Origin: Microbacterium sp. AG1240
GTDB taxonomy: Bacteria; Actinomycetota; Actinomycetes; Actinomycetales; Microbacteriaceae
Length of the DNA stretch: 64,000 nucleotides
NCBI RefSeq assembly: GCF_003635115.1
Contig: NZ_RBXJ01000003.1
Location: 507,324-571,323, forward strand
Reading direction: 5' to 3'
The notes under the pieces were generated by a model. That model was not told the origin of the DNA. It searched no databases and saw nothing but the letters and a program-made list of their open reading frames with translations. Position 1 is the first letter of the stretch, and every line of letters begins with the position of its first letter. Positions 1-9,862 of this stretch are shown here, piece after piece. The translations under genes and the position numbers were made by a program.

Positions 1-1
1 G

Positions 2-3000
2 GTCGACGGCATCCAGGCGCGAGTCGTGGGCGACCGCGTGGTCGTGACGTCGCCGAACGAGCCGATGGAGACCTCGCTCCAGTACACGATCCGCGACGCC
101 CGCGGTGCCGAGGCGCGCGCCGTGCTGCAGGTGACGGTCGCCGACGACGTGCCGTTGCAGCGGCCCATCGCCCGCGACGACCGGGTGCGCGCGCAGGACG
201 TGCAGGAGGACGAATTCGTCGACCTCGACGTACTCGCGAACGACGAAGATCCCGACGGCACGACCGACGCCCTCCGCATCACCGTCGACGGCTCGGCGAC
301 GGTCAACGCCGACGGCATCGTGCGCATCCCGATCCTCGACGAGGCCCAGCTGCTCACCTACACGTTGACCGACCAGGACGACCTGACGGCCTCGGCCTTC
401 ATCTTCGTGCCCGCGCTCAGCGATCTGCCGCCGACGCTCATCTCGACCGAGGGCATCGAGGTGCAAAGCGGTGAGACGATCGATCTTCCCCTCGCCGACC
501 ATGTGCGCGCCGCGGGCGGGCGCACGGTCGTGATCACCGAGGCGGCCAAGGTCGCCGCATCCCATGCCAACGGCTCCGACCTCGTCAAGGATCAGACGAC
601 CTTGACCTACACATCGGCGACCGGCTACTTCGGTCAGGACGCCATCACGTTCGAGGTCACCGACGGCACCGGACCCGACGACCCCGAGGGACGCAAGGCC
701 ACGCTGACCCTGCCGGTGACCGTGCTCCCGCCCGACAACCAGCAGCCGACCTTCGTGAACGGTCAGATGGATGTCGCGCCGGGGGAGGACCCCACGGGCC
801 TCGACCTGCGCGCGCTCACGACCGACCCCGACGAGGGCGACCTCGACGGCATGCAGTACTCCGTCGTCGGCGGAGCGCCGTCGGGCTTCAGTGCGTCGGT
901 CGACGGCCAGACCCTCCGCGTCGGCACGGACTCCCGGACGCCCAAGGGCACCACCGTCGATGTGCGCCTGCGCATCGACGACGGCGAGACCGATCCGATC
1001 GAGGGCACCGTGACGGTGCGGGTGACCGCATCCACGCGTCCGCTGGCGACGGCGAACGACGACATCGTGCCGCAGTCCGACCAGGGCAAGACGATCACCG
1101 TGCCCGTGCTGGCGAACGACTTCAACCCGTTCCCCGAGACGGCGCTGAAGCTGACCTCCGCGGTACCCGAGACGGGCAGCGGGACCGCTGATCTCGCCGG
1201 CGATCAGGTCGCGGTCACCCCGGCGGCCGACTTCTTCGGGACCATGGTGGTGCGCTACCGGGTCCAGGATGCGACGGGCGACCCCGACCGCGAGGTGGAG
1301 GGCCGCATCCGTCTCACGGTTCAGGGCAAGCCCAACGCCCCCGGTACGCCGACGGTCTCGAGCGTGCAGGACCGCACGGTCGTGCTGTCGTGGACGCCTC
1401 CCGCCAACAACGGCGCTGACATCACCGGCTACACGGTGACGTCCACCTCCGGCGCGTACACGAAGCAGTGCGCCTCGACGACCTGCACCCTCGACGGCCT
1501 CACCAACAACGTCGAGTACAACTTCGTGGTGACCGCGACGAACCGCGTCGGCGAATCCGACCCGTCGGCACCGTCGGCCGTGGCACGCCCCGATGCTCGC
1601 CCCGACACCCCGCAGCCCCCGACTCTCAAGTTCGGTGACAAGTCGCTCGAGGTGGCGTGGGTCACCCCCTCGACCCCCGGCTCGCCGGTCGAGTCGTTCA
1701 CGCTCGAGATCTCTCCCGCTCCGCCCTCGGGCCTGACGCAGCGCGCCGGCCTCACCGGAAACACGGTGGTGTGGGACGGTCTCGAGAACGGTACGAACTA
1801 CCAGGTGCGCGTGCGCGCCCACAACCGTGCGCCCGAGCCCTCGAGCTGGAGCGGCTACTCGGCGGGCGAGGTTCCGGCCGGGCCCCCGTCGGCCGCCTCG
1901 GCGCCGACGACCCAGCGCCTGCAGCCGGTGGGCAACCAGGCGCAGATGCAGGTCAACTGGAACGCTCCCGCGTCGAACGGTGACGCGATCAGCGGCTATC
2001 GCCTGAACGTTATCCGCGGCGGTTCGGTCATCAACACGATCGCGGTCCCCGCGGGTCAGACGTCGCAGGCCGTCGTGGTCGATCCGAACCAGACCGACTA
2101 CACCTTCACCGTCGCGGCGAAGAACAAGGCCGGATGGGGCGCCGACAGCTCTCCGTCGGCCCCGCGACGCGCGTTCGTCGCGCCGGGCCAGCCGACCGGG
2201 GTCTCCGCAGCGACGCCGACGAACGACAGCGCGATCGTTGTCTCGTACACGCCGGGCTCGACGAACGGCGCCGACAGTTCGTCGGTGAAGTACCAGTACA
2301 ACGTCGGCGGCGGATGGCGGGCGGACTGGGACGGCTCGCGCATCACGAGCGGCATCTCCAACGGCAATAGGTACACGGTGCAGGTGCGCGCGGTGACGAC
2401 CCAGGACGGTGCGACATACGAGGGTGCGGCTTCCGCGGCATCCAACGCCGCGACTCCGTACGGACCCGTGAACCAACCGGGCGCGAACGCCGAACGTGCC
2501 GGCCAGTCGGTGCGCGTGTCGTGGAGCCCGCCCGCGGAGAACGGGCGCCCCATCAACCGGTTGGAGATCCGCATCGACGGCGGCAACTGGGAGAACGTCG
2601 GCCCGGGCGGCGGGTCGCGCAACGTCGGCAACGGCTACGACCAGACGCACTCGATCACCGTGCGCGCCATCGATTCCGAGGGCAAGATCAGCCCAGAGAA
2701 GTCGGCGTCCGCGTCCACCGAGCCCAAGCCCCAGCCGCGGGCCTGGGTGACGAAGGGGTCGTCGGCGCAGGGGCAGCCCAACTGCACCTCGTCGTCGTGC
2801 GCCTACCTGGTGCTGAACACGAAGGACTTCCCCGCCGGCACGTACACGGTCTCGTGCGTCAACAGTCGGGAGGGCCGGTTCACCAGCGGCAAGTCCTACC
2901 GCATCGAGGCCAACGCGAGCATGCAGCTCACCTGCTACTTCGGCTACCCGGGCGAGCAGGCGTGGGTGCAGATCGACGGATTCGGCGAATCCGAACGCCA

Positions 3001-3010
3001 GACCTGGTAG
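2..3010 (+). CDS. Large secreted cadherin-like/FN3 repeat protein (5' end outside window)
   Basis: The reading frame is open from the first bases, so the true start lies upstream and only the C-terminal ~1,000 residues are present. The N-terminal half has Asp-rich tandem Ig/cadherin-like repeats with phrases such as VLANDEDPDG and VPVLANDFNP, typical of bacterial adhesins. From about residue 440 come four to five fibronectin type III units (VVLSWTPPANNGADITGY, VNWNAPASNGDAISGY). The tail is Cys-containing (PNCTSSSCAY, LTCYFGY). No membrane anchor is seen at the C-terminus. It lies 42 bp upstream of moxR and is probably the first or second gene of the MoxR-to-kinase operon. I infer an extracellular structural or adhesive role; the ligand is unknown. 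Confidence 0.85.
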   Translation, partial: VDGIQARVVGDRVVVTSPNEPMETSLQYTIRDARGAEARAVLQVTVADDVPLQRPIARDDRVRAQDVQEDEFVDLDVLANDEDPDGTTDALRITVDGSATVNADGIVRIPILDEAQLLTYTLTDQDDLTASAFIFVPALSDLPPTLISTEGIEVQSGETIDLPLADHVRAAGGRTVVITEAAKVAASHANGSDLVKDQTTLTYTSATGYFGQDAITFEVTDGTGPDDPEGRKATLTLPVTVLPPDNQQPTFVNGQMDVAPGEDPTGLDLRALTTDPDEGDLDGMQYSVVGGAPSGFSASVDGQTLRVGTDSRTPKGTTVDVRLRIDDGETDPIEGTVTVRVTASTRPLATANDDIVPQSDQGKTITVPVLANDFNPFPETALKLTSAVPETGSGTADLAGDQVAVTPAADFFGTMVVRYRVQDATGDPDREVEGRIRLTVQGKPNAPGTPTVSSVQDRTVVLSWTPPANNGADITGYTVTSTSGAYTKQCASTTCTLDGLTNNVEYNFVVTATNRVGESDPSAPSAVARPDARPDTPQPPTLKFGDKSLEVAWVTPSTPGSPVESFTLEISPAPPSGLTQRAGLTGNTVVWDGLENGTNYQVRVRAHNRAPEPSSWSGYSAGEVPAGPPSAASAPTTQRLQPVGNQAQMQVNWNAPASNGDAISGYRLNVIRGGSVINTIAVPAGQTSQAVVVDPNQTDYTFTVAAKNKAGWGADSSPSAPRRAFVAPGQPTGVSAATPTNDSAIVVSYTPGSTNGADSSSVKYQYNVGGGWRADWDGSRITSGISNGNRYTVQVRAVTTQDGATYEGAASAASNAATPYGPVNQPGANAERAGQSVRVSWSPPAENGRPINRLEIRIDGGNWENVGPGGGSRNVGNGYDQTHSITVRAIDSEGKISPEKSASASTEPKPQPRAWVTKGSSAQGQPNCTSSSCAYLVLNTKDFPAGTYTVSCVNSREGRFTSGKSYRIEANASMQLTCYFGYPGEQAWVQIDGFGESERQTW

Positions 3011-3052
3011 CGCCACGAGACGGCGCGAGACAACGAGAAGGACACGACACCG

Positions 3053-4027
3053 ATGACCATGACACCCGAGCAGGCCGCGTGGTTCGAGAGCACGTTCACG
3101 AGGCTCGTCGACAACGTCGACCACGCCCTGATGGGAAAGCGCGACGTCGTCGGTCTGGTGCTTGCCTCGATGCTCGCCGAGGGGCACGTGCTGCTCGAAG
3201 ACGCTCCGGGTACGGGAAAGACGAGCCTCGCCAAGGCGCTGGCGGCGACCGTGCAGGGCACGAGCCAGCGCATCCAGTTCACCCCCGACCTGCTGCCCTC
3301 CGATGTGACCGGCGTCACGATCTACGACCAGGGGACGCATAAATTCGAGTTCCACAAGGGCCCGATCTTCGCCTCGATCGTGCTCGCCGACGAGATCAAC
3401 CGCGCCTCGCCCAAGACGCAGTCGGCTCTTCTCGAGGTCATGGAGGAGTCGCGCGTGACGGTCGACGGCGTCACCCACGAGGTGGGCCGGCCGTTCCTCG
3501 TCATCGCGACGCAGAACCCCATCGAGCAGGCGGGCACCTACAAGCTTCCCGAGGCGCAGCTCGACCGCTTCCTCATCAAGACCTCCATCGGCTACCCCGA
3601 CCTCGATGTCACCGAGCGCATCCTCGCCGGAGCCGCCGACCGCAACCCGTCCGCCGCGTTGACGCCGATCATCACGACCAACGCCGTGGGCGACATGGCC
3701 GACCTCGCCGCCTCCGTCCACGTCGAGCCCGCGGTGCTGCGCTACACCGCGCAGCTCGCCGAGGCCACCCGCACCGACCCGGCCACCCGGGTCGGCGTCT
3801 CGGTGCGCGGAGCGATCGCGATGATCCGCCTCGCGAAGGTGTGGGCCGCCGCATCCGGTCGTCACTACGTCATCCCCGACGACGTGAAGCTGCTCGTCGA
3901 GCCGGCCTGGACCCACCGCCTCGTACTCGACCCCGAGGCCGAGTTCGCCGGCACGACCGCCGGTACCGTCATCTCGCGCGTGCTCGAGGCTGTCGCAGCT
4001 CCGCAGGCGAGGTCTGCCGCCGCATGA
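3053..4027 (+). CDS. MoxR-family AAA+ ATPase
   Basis: A 324-residue AAA+ ATPase of the MoxR family, which act as chaperone-like ATPases and are nearly always linked to DUF58 and transglutaminase-like genes. Walker A is GTGKT at residues 53-57, in EDAPGTGKTSLA. Walker B is LADEINRASPKTQSALLEVMEE, and a sensor segment ATQNP follows. The start is the first ATG, about 10 nt after a GAGAAGGA ribosome site; a second ATG two codons later is possible. Its stop overlaps the DUF58 start (ATGA), so the two are probably translationally coupled. The family role in assembling or activating envelope complexes is known in outline; the client here is not visible. Confidence 0.95.
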   Translation: MTMTPEQAAWFESTFTRLVDNVDHALMGKRDVVGLVLASMLAEGHVLLEDAPGTGKTSLAKALAATVQGTSQRIQFTPDLLPSDVTGVTIYDQGTHKFEFHKGPIFASIVLADEINRASPKTQSALLEVMEESRVTVDGVTHEVGRPFLVIATQNPIEQAGTYKLPEAQLDRFLIKTSIGYPDLDVTERILAGAADRNPSAALTPIITTNAVGDMADLAASVHVEPAVLRYTAQLAEATRTDPATRVGVSVRGAIAMIRLAKVWAAASGRHYVIPDDVKLLVEPAWTHRLVLDPEAEFAGTTAGTVISRVLEAVAAPQARSAAA

Positions 4028-5283
4028 CGACGGAGTCGCTCGGGTCGACCGTTCCCGCCGGGACGACCCGCACGGCCCTGCGGGAGGTCGCAGCTCCCTT
4101 CGCCGCGCGCGCCCTGCGCCGTGCCCGCGGCATCCTGCGCGTCGCCCGGCCTCTCGCGTGGGTGCTGCTGGCGACGGCGATCGTGCTGTTCGTGGCCGGC
4201 CGCATCCTCGGGTGGCAGGAGCTGGTCATCGCCGCGGTGGTCGTGGCGACGGTGCTCGTCCTGTGCACGTTCTTCCTCATCGGTCGAACCGACTACGACG
4301 TCGGACTCGATCTGAATCGCACGCGCGTCGTCGTGGGCGAGCGCGCGGTCGGCGCGCTGTCGCTCGCGAACACCGGAACGCGAGCGATCCTGCCCTCGCG
4401 CATCGTGCTCCCCGTCGGCGCCGGCCGCGGCGAGTTCGCCGTACGGCGCCTCGCCCCCGGCGACGAGGCGGAGGAGCTCTTCGCGATCCCCACGCAGCGT
4501 CGAGCCGTGCTGAAGGTCGGACCCGTCAGCGTGGTGCGCGGCGACCCTCTGGGCCTGTTCGAGCGTGTCCAGCGACGCGACGAGCCCGTGGACCTCTTCG
4601 TGCACCCGAAGACCGTGCTCTTCGACGGCCAGTCGCTCGGCTTCCTCCGCGACCTCGAGGGCATGCCCGCGACCGATCTGTCGCGCGACGACGTGTCGTT
4701 CCACGCCCTCCGCCAGTACGAGCCGGGCGATGATCGCCGTCACGTGCATTGGAAGTCGACCGCCCGCACCGGCGACCTCATGGTGCGCCAGTACGAGGAG
4801 ACGCGCCGCTCGCACTTCGTCATCGGGCTGTCGAGGCATCCGTCCGATTACCGCGACCCCGAGGAGTTCGAGCTCGCCGTCTCGGCGGCCGGATCGCTCG
4901 GCCTGCGCGCCCTCCGCGATTCGCAGCGCGTCGATGTGCGCTCGCAGGGCGGTGCGATCGCGGCCGAGAACGGCAAGCGCTTCCTCGACTCCCTCTCGGG
5001 CCTGGTCTATTCGCGCCCGCGCGAGGGCGACGTCGTCGGGCTTGCCGGGCTCATCGCCTCCGCCCTCCCGCTGGCGAGCATCGTCGTGCTGGTGTGCGGG
5101 AGCACGGTGGATGCGGCGCGCCTGCGCGTCGCGTGCAGCCGGCTCCCCTTCGGGGCGCGGGTTCTCGCTGTGGTCGCCGAGACCGGAGCCTCCCCCTCCC
5201 TCCGGCGGATCGCCGAGGCCGACGTCGTGTCGGTCGGAGCCCTCGACCAGCTTCCGGTGGCCCTGCGGAAGGTGCTCGGATGA
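4024..5283 (+). CDS. DUF58 domain membrane protein
   Basis: A 419-residue protein with two membrane helices near residues 45-90 and the DUF58 domain behind them. The signature DDRRHVHWKSTARTGDLMVRQYEE is split around residue 240. The C-terminal part resembles a vWA-type fold. The start is placed at the ATG overlapping the moxR stop rather than at earlier in-frame codons inside moxR. The stop in turn overlaps the next start (ATGA). DUF58 proteins are the usual partners of MoxR ATPases; in this operon it probably links the ATPase to the membrane transglutaminase-like protein. Confidence 0.92.
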   Translation: MTTESLGSTVPAGTTRTALREVAAPFAARALRRARGILRVARPLAWVLLATAIVLFVAGRILGWQELVIAAVVVATVLVLCTFFLIGRTDYDVGLDLNRTRVVVGERAVGALSLANTGTRAILPSRIVLPVGAGRGEFAVRRLAPGDEAEELFAIPTQRRAVLKVGPVSVVRGDPLGLFERVQRRDEPVDLFVHPKTVLFDGQSLGFLRDLEGMPATDLSRDDVSFHALRQYEPGDDRRHVHWKSTARTGDLMVRQYEETRRSHFVIGLSRHPSDYRDPEEFELAVSAAGSLGLRALRDSQRVDVRSQGGAIAAENGKRFLDSLSGLVYSRPREGDVVGLAGLIASALPLASIVVLVCGSTVDAARLRVACSRLPFGARVLAVVAETGASPSLRRIAEADVVSVGALDQLPVALRKVLG

Positions 5284-7673
5284 GCGCCGTGCTGCCCGCC
5301 CGTCGCTGGGCGCTCGATCTCGCCGCGACCGCCGCCCTGCTCGCGGTGCCGATCATCGGATTCGCCCCGACCTTCGACAGCCCGGTGTACCTCCTGGCCG
5401 CGGTCGGCGGTGCTCTGCTGGGACTGGCCGTCGCCGCGGTCGGTGCGTGGCGTCGTTTCGGCGTGCTGATGATGGCCGCGCTCACGATCGGCGTGTACTT
5501 CGTCTTCGGCGCCGCCCTCGCTCTGCCGCATACCGCGATCCTCGGGGTCATCCCCTCGATCGACACGCTCGCCCAGCTGGGTGCGGGGGTCGTCACGTCG
5601 TGGAAGGCCCTGCTGACGACGGTGGCGCCCGTGGCCGCATCCGACGGGCACCTGCTCGTGCCGTACCTCATGTCACTCGTGGCCGGTGTGCTGACGGCGA
5701 GCCTCGCGCTGCGCGCCCGCCCCCCGGCATGGGCCCTCATCCCCGCGGCCGCGTTCCTCGCCGCGCAGATCGCCCTCGGCACCGCGCAGCCCGCCGCGCC
5801 CCTCGTGCAGGGACTCGTCTTCGCGATCGTTGCGATCGCCTGGCTCGCGGTGCGTCAGGCCTGGCAGCCCGCGCGCGCCGCGATCTCGATCGGCGAGGAG
5901 GGCGAGCCCGCGTCGTCGGGCGTGGCCACTCGCCGGCTCGTCGCGGGCGCCGTCGTGCTGGCCGTGGCCGCCTCGGCCGGTGTCGCCACGAGCGCGCTCG
6001 CCGCGGCGAACGAACCCCGCTACGTGCTGCGCGACGTGGTCATCCCGCCGTTCGACATCCGCCAGTACCCGAGCCCGCTCCAGTCGTTCCGCGCGTACGT
6101 GCGCGACTTCCCCGACGAACCGCTCTTCAGCGCGACCGGGCTCCCCGAAGACGCCCGCATCCGACTCGCGACGATGGACGCCTACGACGGCACCGTGCTG
6201 AACGTCGCCGACGACAGCGGCGCCGGTTCGTCGAGCGCCTTCTCGCCGGTGCGCGGCAACATGTCGCCCGAGGCGACGGGCACGCCCGTGACGATCCACG
6301 TCGAGGTCGACGCCCTCGACACCGTCTGGCTTCCCGATGCCGGGCAGATGACGTCGGTGGCCTTCGAGGGCGACCGCGCGGAAGACCTGCGCCGCAGCGC
6401 CTACTACAACGACGCCACCGGCACCGCGGTCGTCACGGCCGGGGTGCAGCGCGGCGTCGCCTACACGTTCGACGCGCTGCTGCCGGCGACACCGAGCGAC
6501 GAGCAGCTCGCCGACGCCGGTTTCGCGCCGGTGCGCATGCCCGATCAAGACGACGTCCCCACCGAGTTCGCCGAGATCGCCTCCGACATGGTCGCCGATG
6601 CGAACACGCCGATCGAACAGGCCCGCGCCCTGCAGCAGAGCCTGTCGCAGGACGGATTCTTCAGCCACGGCCTCGAGGGGCAGGTGCTCTCGCGCGCGGG
6701 CCACGGCGCCGAGCGCATCACCACGCTCCTGGGCGGGCAGCAGATGATCGGCGATGACGAACAGTACGCCGTCGCGATGGCACTCCTCGCCGGCCAGCTG
6801 GGCATGCCCGCTCGCGTCGTCATGGGCTTCTACCCCGACGAGGATCAGACCGGTCCGGTCTTCACCGCGACCGGCGACACCCTCCACGCGTGGGTCGAGA
6901 TCGCCTTCGACGGGTTCGGATGGGTGCCGTTCGACCCCACCCCGCCCGAAGACCAGGTGCCCAACGACCAGACGACCAAGCCGCGCGCCGATCCGAAGCC
7001 GCAGGTGCTGCAGCCCCCGCCGCCCGAGCAGCAGCCCGTCGACCTGCCGCCGACGGTGCCGGATGAGCGCGGCTCGGAAGACGAAGAGAACAACATCGCG
7101 AGCATCATCGGGTTCGTCCTGCTGATCATCCTGATCGTGCTCCTCGTCGTCGCTCTCCTGCTCGCTCCGTTCGTCGTCATCGGGGGGCTGAAGAGGGCTC
7201 GCCGCCGCCAGCGGCTGACGGCCGAGCGGTCGGCCGACCGCATCAGCGGCGGATGGGACGAACTGCTCGACCGGTCGTCCGATTACGGCACTCCGGTGCG
7301 CCCGGGCGGCACCCGCACGGAGGACGCCGTCGTGGTGGGCACCGCCTTCGCCGCGCCGCAGGTGGGCACGCTCGCGCGCCGCGCCGACGCCGACGTGTTC
7401 GGCCCCCGCGACCCGTCGCCCGAAGAGGTCGAGGAGTTCTGGCGGGAGGTCGACGGCATCGTCGGCGATATGCGCCAGCGGGCGGGATTCTGGCGCAGGC
7501 TCCGCGCGCTGCTCGACGTGCGCTCGCTCCTCGCGGGCACCCGGTTCGCGCTGCCGGAGCGACGCCGACGCCGTGCGCCCGAGAGCGACGCGGATGCGGC
7601 GCCCGAGCCGGTCGACGCTGATGCACCCGATGCCGATGCCGACGGCTCCGCGACCGACGGAGCGCGGTCGTGA
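5280..7673 (+). CDS. Membrane transglutaminase-like protein, catalytic Cys replaced
   Basis: A 797-residue protein with about six N-terminal membrane helices, an extracellular domain, a further helix near residues 610-640 and a charged cytoplasmic tail. The transglutaminase core reads GDDEQYAVAMALLAGQLGM, then LHAWVEI and VPFDPTPP. In active family members the first block is GxCEQFA, so the nucleophile Cys aligns with Asp493 here. The catalytic His and Asp positions are kept. This suggests a non-enzymatic binding domain. The start overlaps the DUF58 stop and the stop overlaps the PP2C GTG start. Family members usually accompany MoxR/DUF58; the role of this one is probably envelope sensing or scaffolding. 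Confidence 0.9.
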   Translation: MSAVLPARRWALDLAATAALLAVPIIGFAPTFDSPVYLLAAVGGALLGLAVAAVGAWRRFGVLMMAALTIGVYFVFGAALALPHTAILGVIPSIDTLAQLGAGVVTSWKALLTTVAPVAASDGHLLVPYLMSLVAGVLTASLALRARPPAWALIPAAAFLAAQIALGTAQPAAPLVQGLVFAIVAIAWLAVRQAWQPARAAISIGEEGEPASSGVATRRLVAGAVVLAVAASAGVATSALAAANEPRYVLRDVVIPPFDIRQYPSPLQSFRAYVRDFPDEPLFSATGLPEDARIRLATMDAYDGTVLNVADDSGAGSSSAFSPVRGNMSPEATGTPVTIHVEVDALDTVWLPDAGQMTSVAFEGDRAEDLRRSAYYNDATGTAVVTAGVQRGVAYTFDALLPATPSDEQLADAGFAPVRMPDQDDVPTEFAEIASDMVADANTPIEQARALQQSLSQDGFFSHGLEGQVLSRAGHGAERITTLLGGQQMIGDDEQYAVAMALLAGQLGMPARVVMGFYPDEDQTGPVFTATGDTLHAWVEIAFDGFGWVPFDPTPPEDQVPNDQTTKPRADPKPQVLQPPPPEQQPVDLPPTVPDERGSEDEENNIASIIGFVLLIILIVLLVVALLLAPFVVIGGLKRARRRQRLTAERSADRISGGWDELLDRSSDYGTPVRPGGTRTEDAVVVGTAFAAPQVGTLARRADADVFGPRDPSPEEVEEFWREVDGIVGDMRQRAGFWRRLRALLDVRSLLAGTRFALPERRRRRAPESDADAAPEPVDADAPDADADGSATDGARS

Positions 7674-8515
7674 CCGCGGGACCGGTGACCCTGGCCTGGG
7701 GTGCTGCGACCGACGTCGGACTCCGTCGATCGCTCAACGAGGACAGCCACCTCGCCGCGCCGCCCCTCTTCCTCGTCGCCGACGGCATGGGCGGGCACCA
7801 GGCGGGCGAAGTGGCCAGCGCCACCGTGATCGAGGAGTTCGCGCGCCTCGTCGGGCGCCCGAGCCTCACCGTCGACGACGTGCAGTCGAGCGTCGCGGAG
7901 GCGCGTCGTCGCGTCGACGCGCTGCCGGAGGGCGGCGGCGCCGGTGCCGGCACCACCCTCGCCGGGGTGGTCGTGGCCGACATCGACGGCGACGGGTACT
8001 GGCTGGCGGTGAACCTCGGCGATTCGCGCACCTACCGGTTGAGCGAGGGGGTGCTCGAGCAGGTGAGCGTCGACCACTCGGTCGTGCAGGAGCTCGTCGA
8101 CGCCGGGGAGCTCGATGCGGCCGCGGCCGCGGTCGATTCGCGACGCAACGTCATCACCCGTGCGCTGGGGGCCGGCAGCGACAGCGAGCCCGACTACTGG
8201 CTGCTGCCCGCAGAGGAGGGCGATCGCCTCCTCATCTGCTCCGACGGCCTGCCCACCGAGCTCGACGACGCCCGCATCGACGAGATCCTCCGCTCCGAGC
8301 AGCATCCGCAGACCGCCGCCGACCGCCTCGTGCGCGAGGCCGTGGCCGCGGGGGGCCGCGACAACGTGACGGTTCTCGTCGTCGACGCGCTCGATGTGCG
8401 GGCCCGTGAACGCCGTGACGGAACGGCGACCATCCCCGTCGCGGAGTTCGGCGAGGATGGGGAGGAAGACACCCTGCCCCGGGTGCGAACGCGCGACGAG
8501 GGAGAACGCTCATGA
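7670..8515 (+). CDS. PP2C-family Ser/Thr protein phosphatase
   Basis: A 281-residue PP2C (PPM) phosphatase. The metal-binding motifs are all present: RRSLNEDS, VADGMGGHQAGE, AGTTLAG, NLGDSRTY, ICSDGL and GGRDNVTVLVVD. There is no membrane segment, so it is cytoplasmic, unlike mycobacterial PstP. The GTG start overlaps the preceding stop (GTGA), and its own stop overlaps the FHA start. In this operon it is expected to reverse phosphorylation by the kinase two genes downstream, most likely on the FHA protein and the kinase itself. The substrate assignment is inferred from context. Confidence 0.95.
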   Translation: MTAGPVTLAWGAATDVGLRRSLNEDSHLAAPPLFLVADGMGGHQAGEVASATVIEEFARLVGRPSLTVDDVQSSVAEARRRVDALPEGGGAGAGTTLAGVVVADIDGDGYWLAVNLGDSRTYRLSEGVLEQVSVDHSVVQELVDAGELDAAAAAVDSRRNVITRALGAGSDSEPDYWLLPAEEGDRLLICSDGLPTELDDARIDEILRSEQHPQTAADRLVREAVAAGGRDNVTVLVVDALDVRARERRDGTATIPVAEFGEDGEEDTLPRVRTRDEGERS

Positions 8516-9849
8516 CCGAGGTCCGTTACGCGCCAGGCACGCTTCGCGTCGTCGTCGCCGGTCGCGGTGTCGCCGTCCTCGGCGAGGGGACGACGGATGC
8601 GGCGACCCTCGCGATCCGCGACCGGCTCGCCGCGGGCGAGGGCTTCGGCGCCGTGGTCGACGTGTTGGCGGCCGGTGGGTCGCTGTCGGCGCTTCCCGCG
8701 TTCGTCGTGGTGGTCGATGAGGACGACGTCTGGCGCGTGAGCGCGCGCGGCGATCTCTCGGCCTCCGTCACCACGTCATCGGGAACCGAGACCGTCGACG
8801 GCACGACCGCCTCGACCTGGTCGGAGCGCAGCATCCGTGATGTCTCGCGCCTCGAGATCGGCGACGCCGGCTCGACGATCCTTCCGATCACCGACGGCGT
8901 CGTGCTGGCCTCGGCCGTGGTCGTCTCGGCGAGCGCCTGCGACCGCGAGAGCCCGGCCGCCGCCGTGCCCGCGCACCCGGCGCCCGTCGACTCGTACCGG
9001 CCCGTCGAACCCGTGCAGCCGCACAGCGTCGACGAGGTGCTCGACGTCGCGCACGAGCCGGCCGACGACGCGCCCGAGCCCCAAATGCCGGTCGTCGAGC
9101 CCGAGCCGTCGGCCTCGGAGCCCGAACTCCCGCCCGCGGCGCCGGAGCTGCCGGTCGGCGAGGAGGGCATGCTGATCGACTCGATCCCGCCGTTCATCCG
9201 CGGCGATGCGCTGCCGGTGCGAACCGCACCCGTAGTGGCGAAGAAGCCGACCGCGAGCGCTCCCGCGGTGCCGGCGGCCCCTCTCGACGACGTCGAGGCG
9301 ACGACCGTGATCGGCCGGGGGGATCGCGACGGCGTCGCCGATCCCGCCCCCGCACTCCCCACCGACGCGGGGGCGCCGGCGCCCGGCGACCACGACGGTG
9401 AGACGCTCTCGCTCGAAGAAGCCCGCCGACTGCGAGCCGGCGGTGGGCTGCCCGTTCCTCCGCCCGCTCCCGCCGTTCCTCCGGTTCCGCCGCCGCCCCC
9501 GACCGGACCCATCGGCCGGCTGCGGCTGTCGACCGGGCAGGTCGTGCCGCTCGACCGCACCGTCATCATCGGACGGCGGCCGAAGTCTGCGCGTGCCTCC
9601 GGCGCGGATCTCCCGCACCTCATCGGGGTCGACAGCCCGCAGCAGGACATCTCGCGCAACCACGTCGAGGTGCGCGCGGAGGGCGACAGCATCCTGGCCG
9701 TCGACCTGCAGACGACCAACGGCACGACCCTGCGCCGGCAGGGGTCGGCGCCGACGCGCCTGCACCCCGGCGAGGCGACGATGCTCGTTCCGGGCGACGT
9801 GCTCGACCTCGGCGACGGCGTGACGGTGCTCGTCGAGGCGCTGTCGTGA
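8512..9849 (+). CDS. FHA domain protein with GarA-like phospho-switch motif
   Basis: A 445-residue protein. Residues 1-145 form an uncharacterised N-terminal domain, followed by a long Pro/Glu-rich linker and a C-terminal forkhead-associated domain (about 343-445) with IIGRRP, DISRNHVEV and DLQTTNGT, the phosphothreonine-binding signature. In the linker, residues 262-268 read EATTVIG, resembling the ETTSVF phosphosite that mycobacterial GarA and corynebacterial OdhI present to their own FHA domain. It lies between the phosphatase and the kinase, 13 bp from the latter. It is likely a kinase substrate and adaptor; the N-terminal effector function is unknown. Confidence 0.9.
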   Translation: MTEVRYAPGTLRVVVAGRGVAVLGEGTTDAATLAIRDRLAAGEGFGAVVDVLAAGGSLSALPAFVVVVDEDDVWRVSARGDLSASVTTSSGTETVDGTTASTWSERSIRDVSRLEIGDAGSTILPITDGVVLASAVVVSASACDRESPAAAVPAHPAPVDSYRPVEPVQPHSVDEVLDVAHEPADDAPEPQMPVVEPEPSASEPELPPAAPELPVGEEGMLIDSIPPFIRGDALPVRTAPVVAKKPTASAPAVPAAPLDDVEATTVIGRGDRDGVADPAPALPTDAGAPAPGDHDGETLSLEEARRLRAGGGLPVPPPAPAVPPVPPPPPTGPIGRLRLSTGQVVPLDRTVIIGRRPKSARASGADLPHLIGVDSPQQDISRNHVEVRAEGDSILAVDLQTTNGTTLRRQGSAPTRLHPGEATMLVPGDVLDLGDGVTVLVEALS

Positions 9850-9862
9850 CGAGGGGCCGGTC

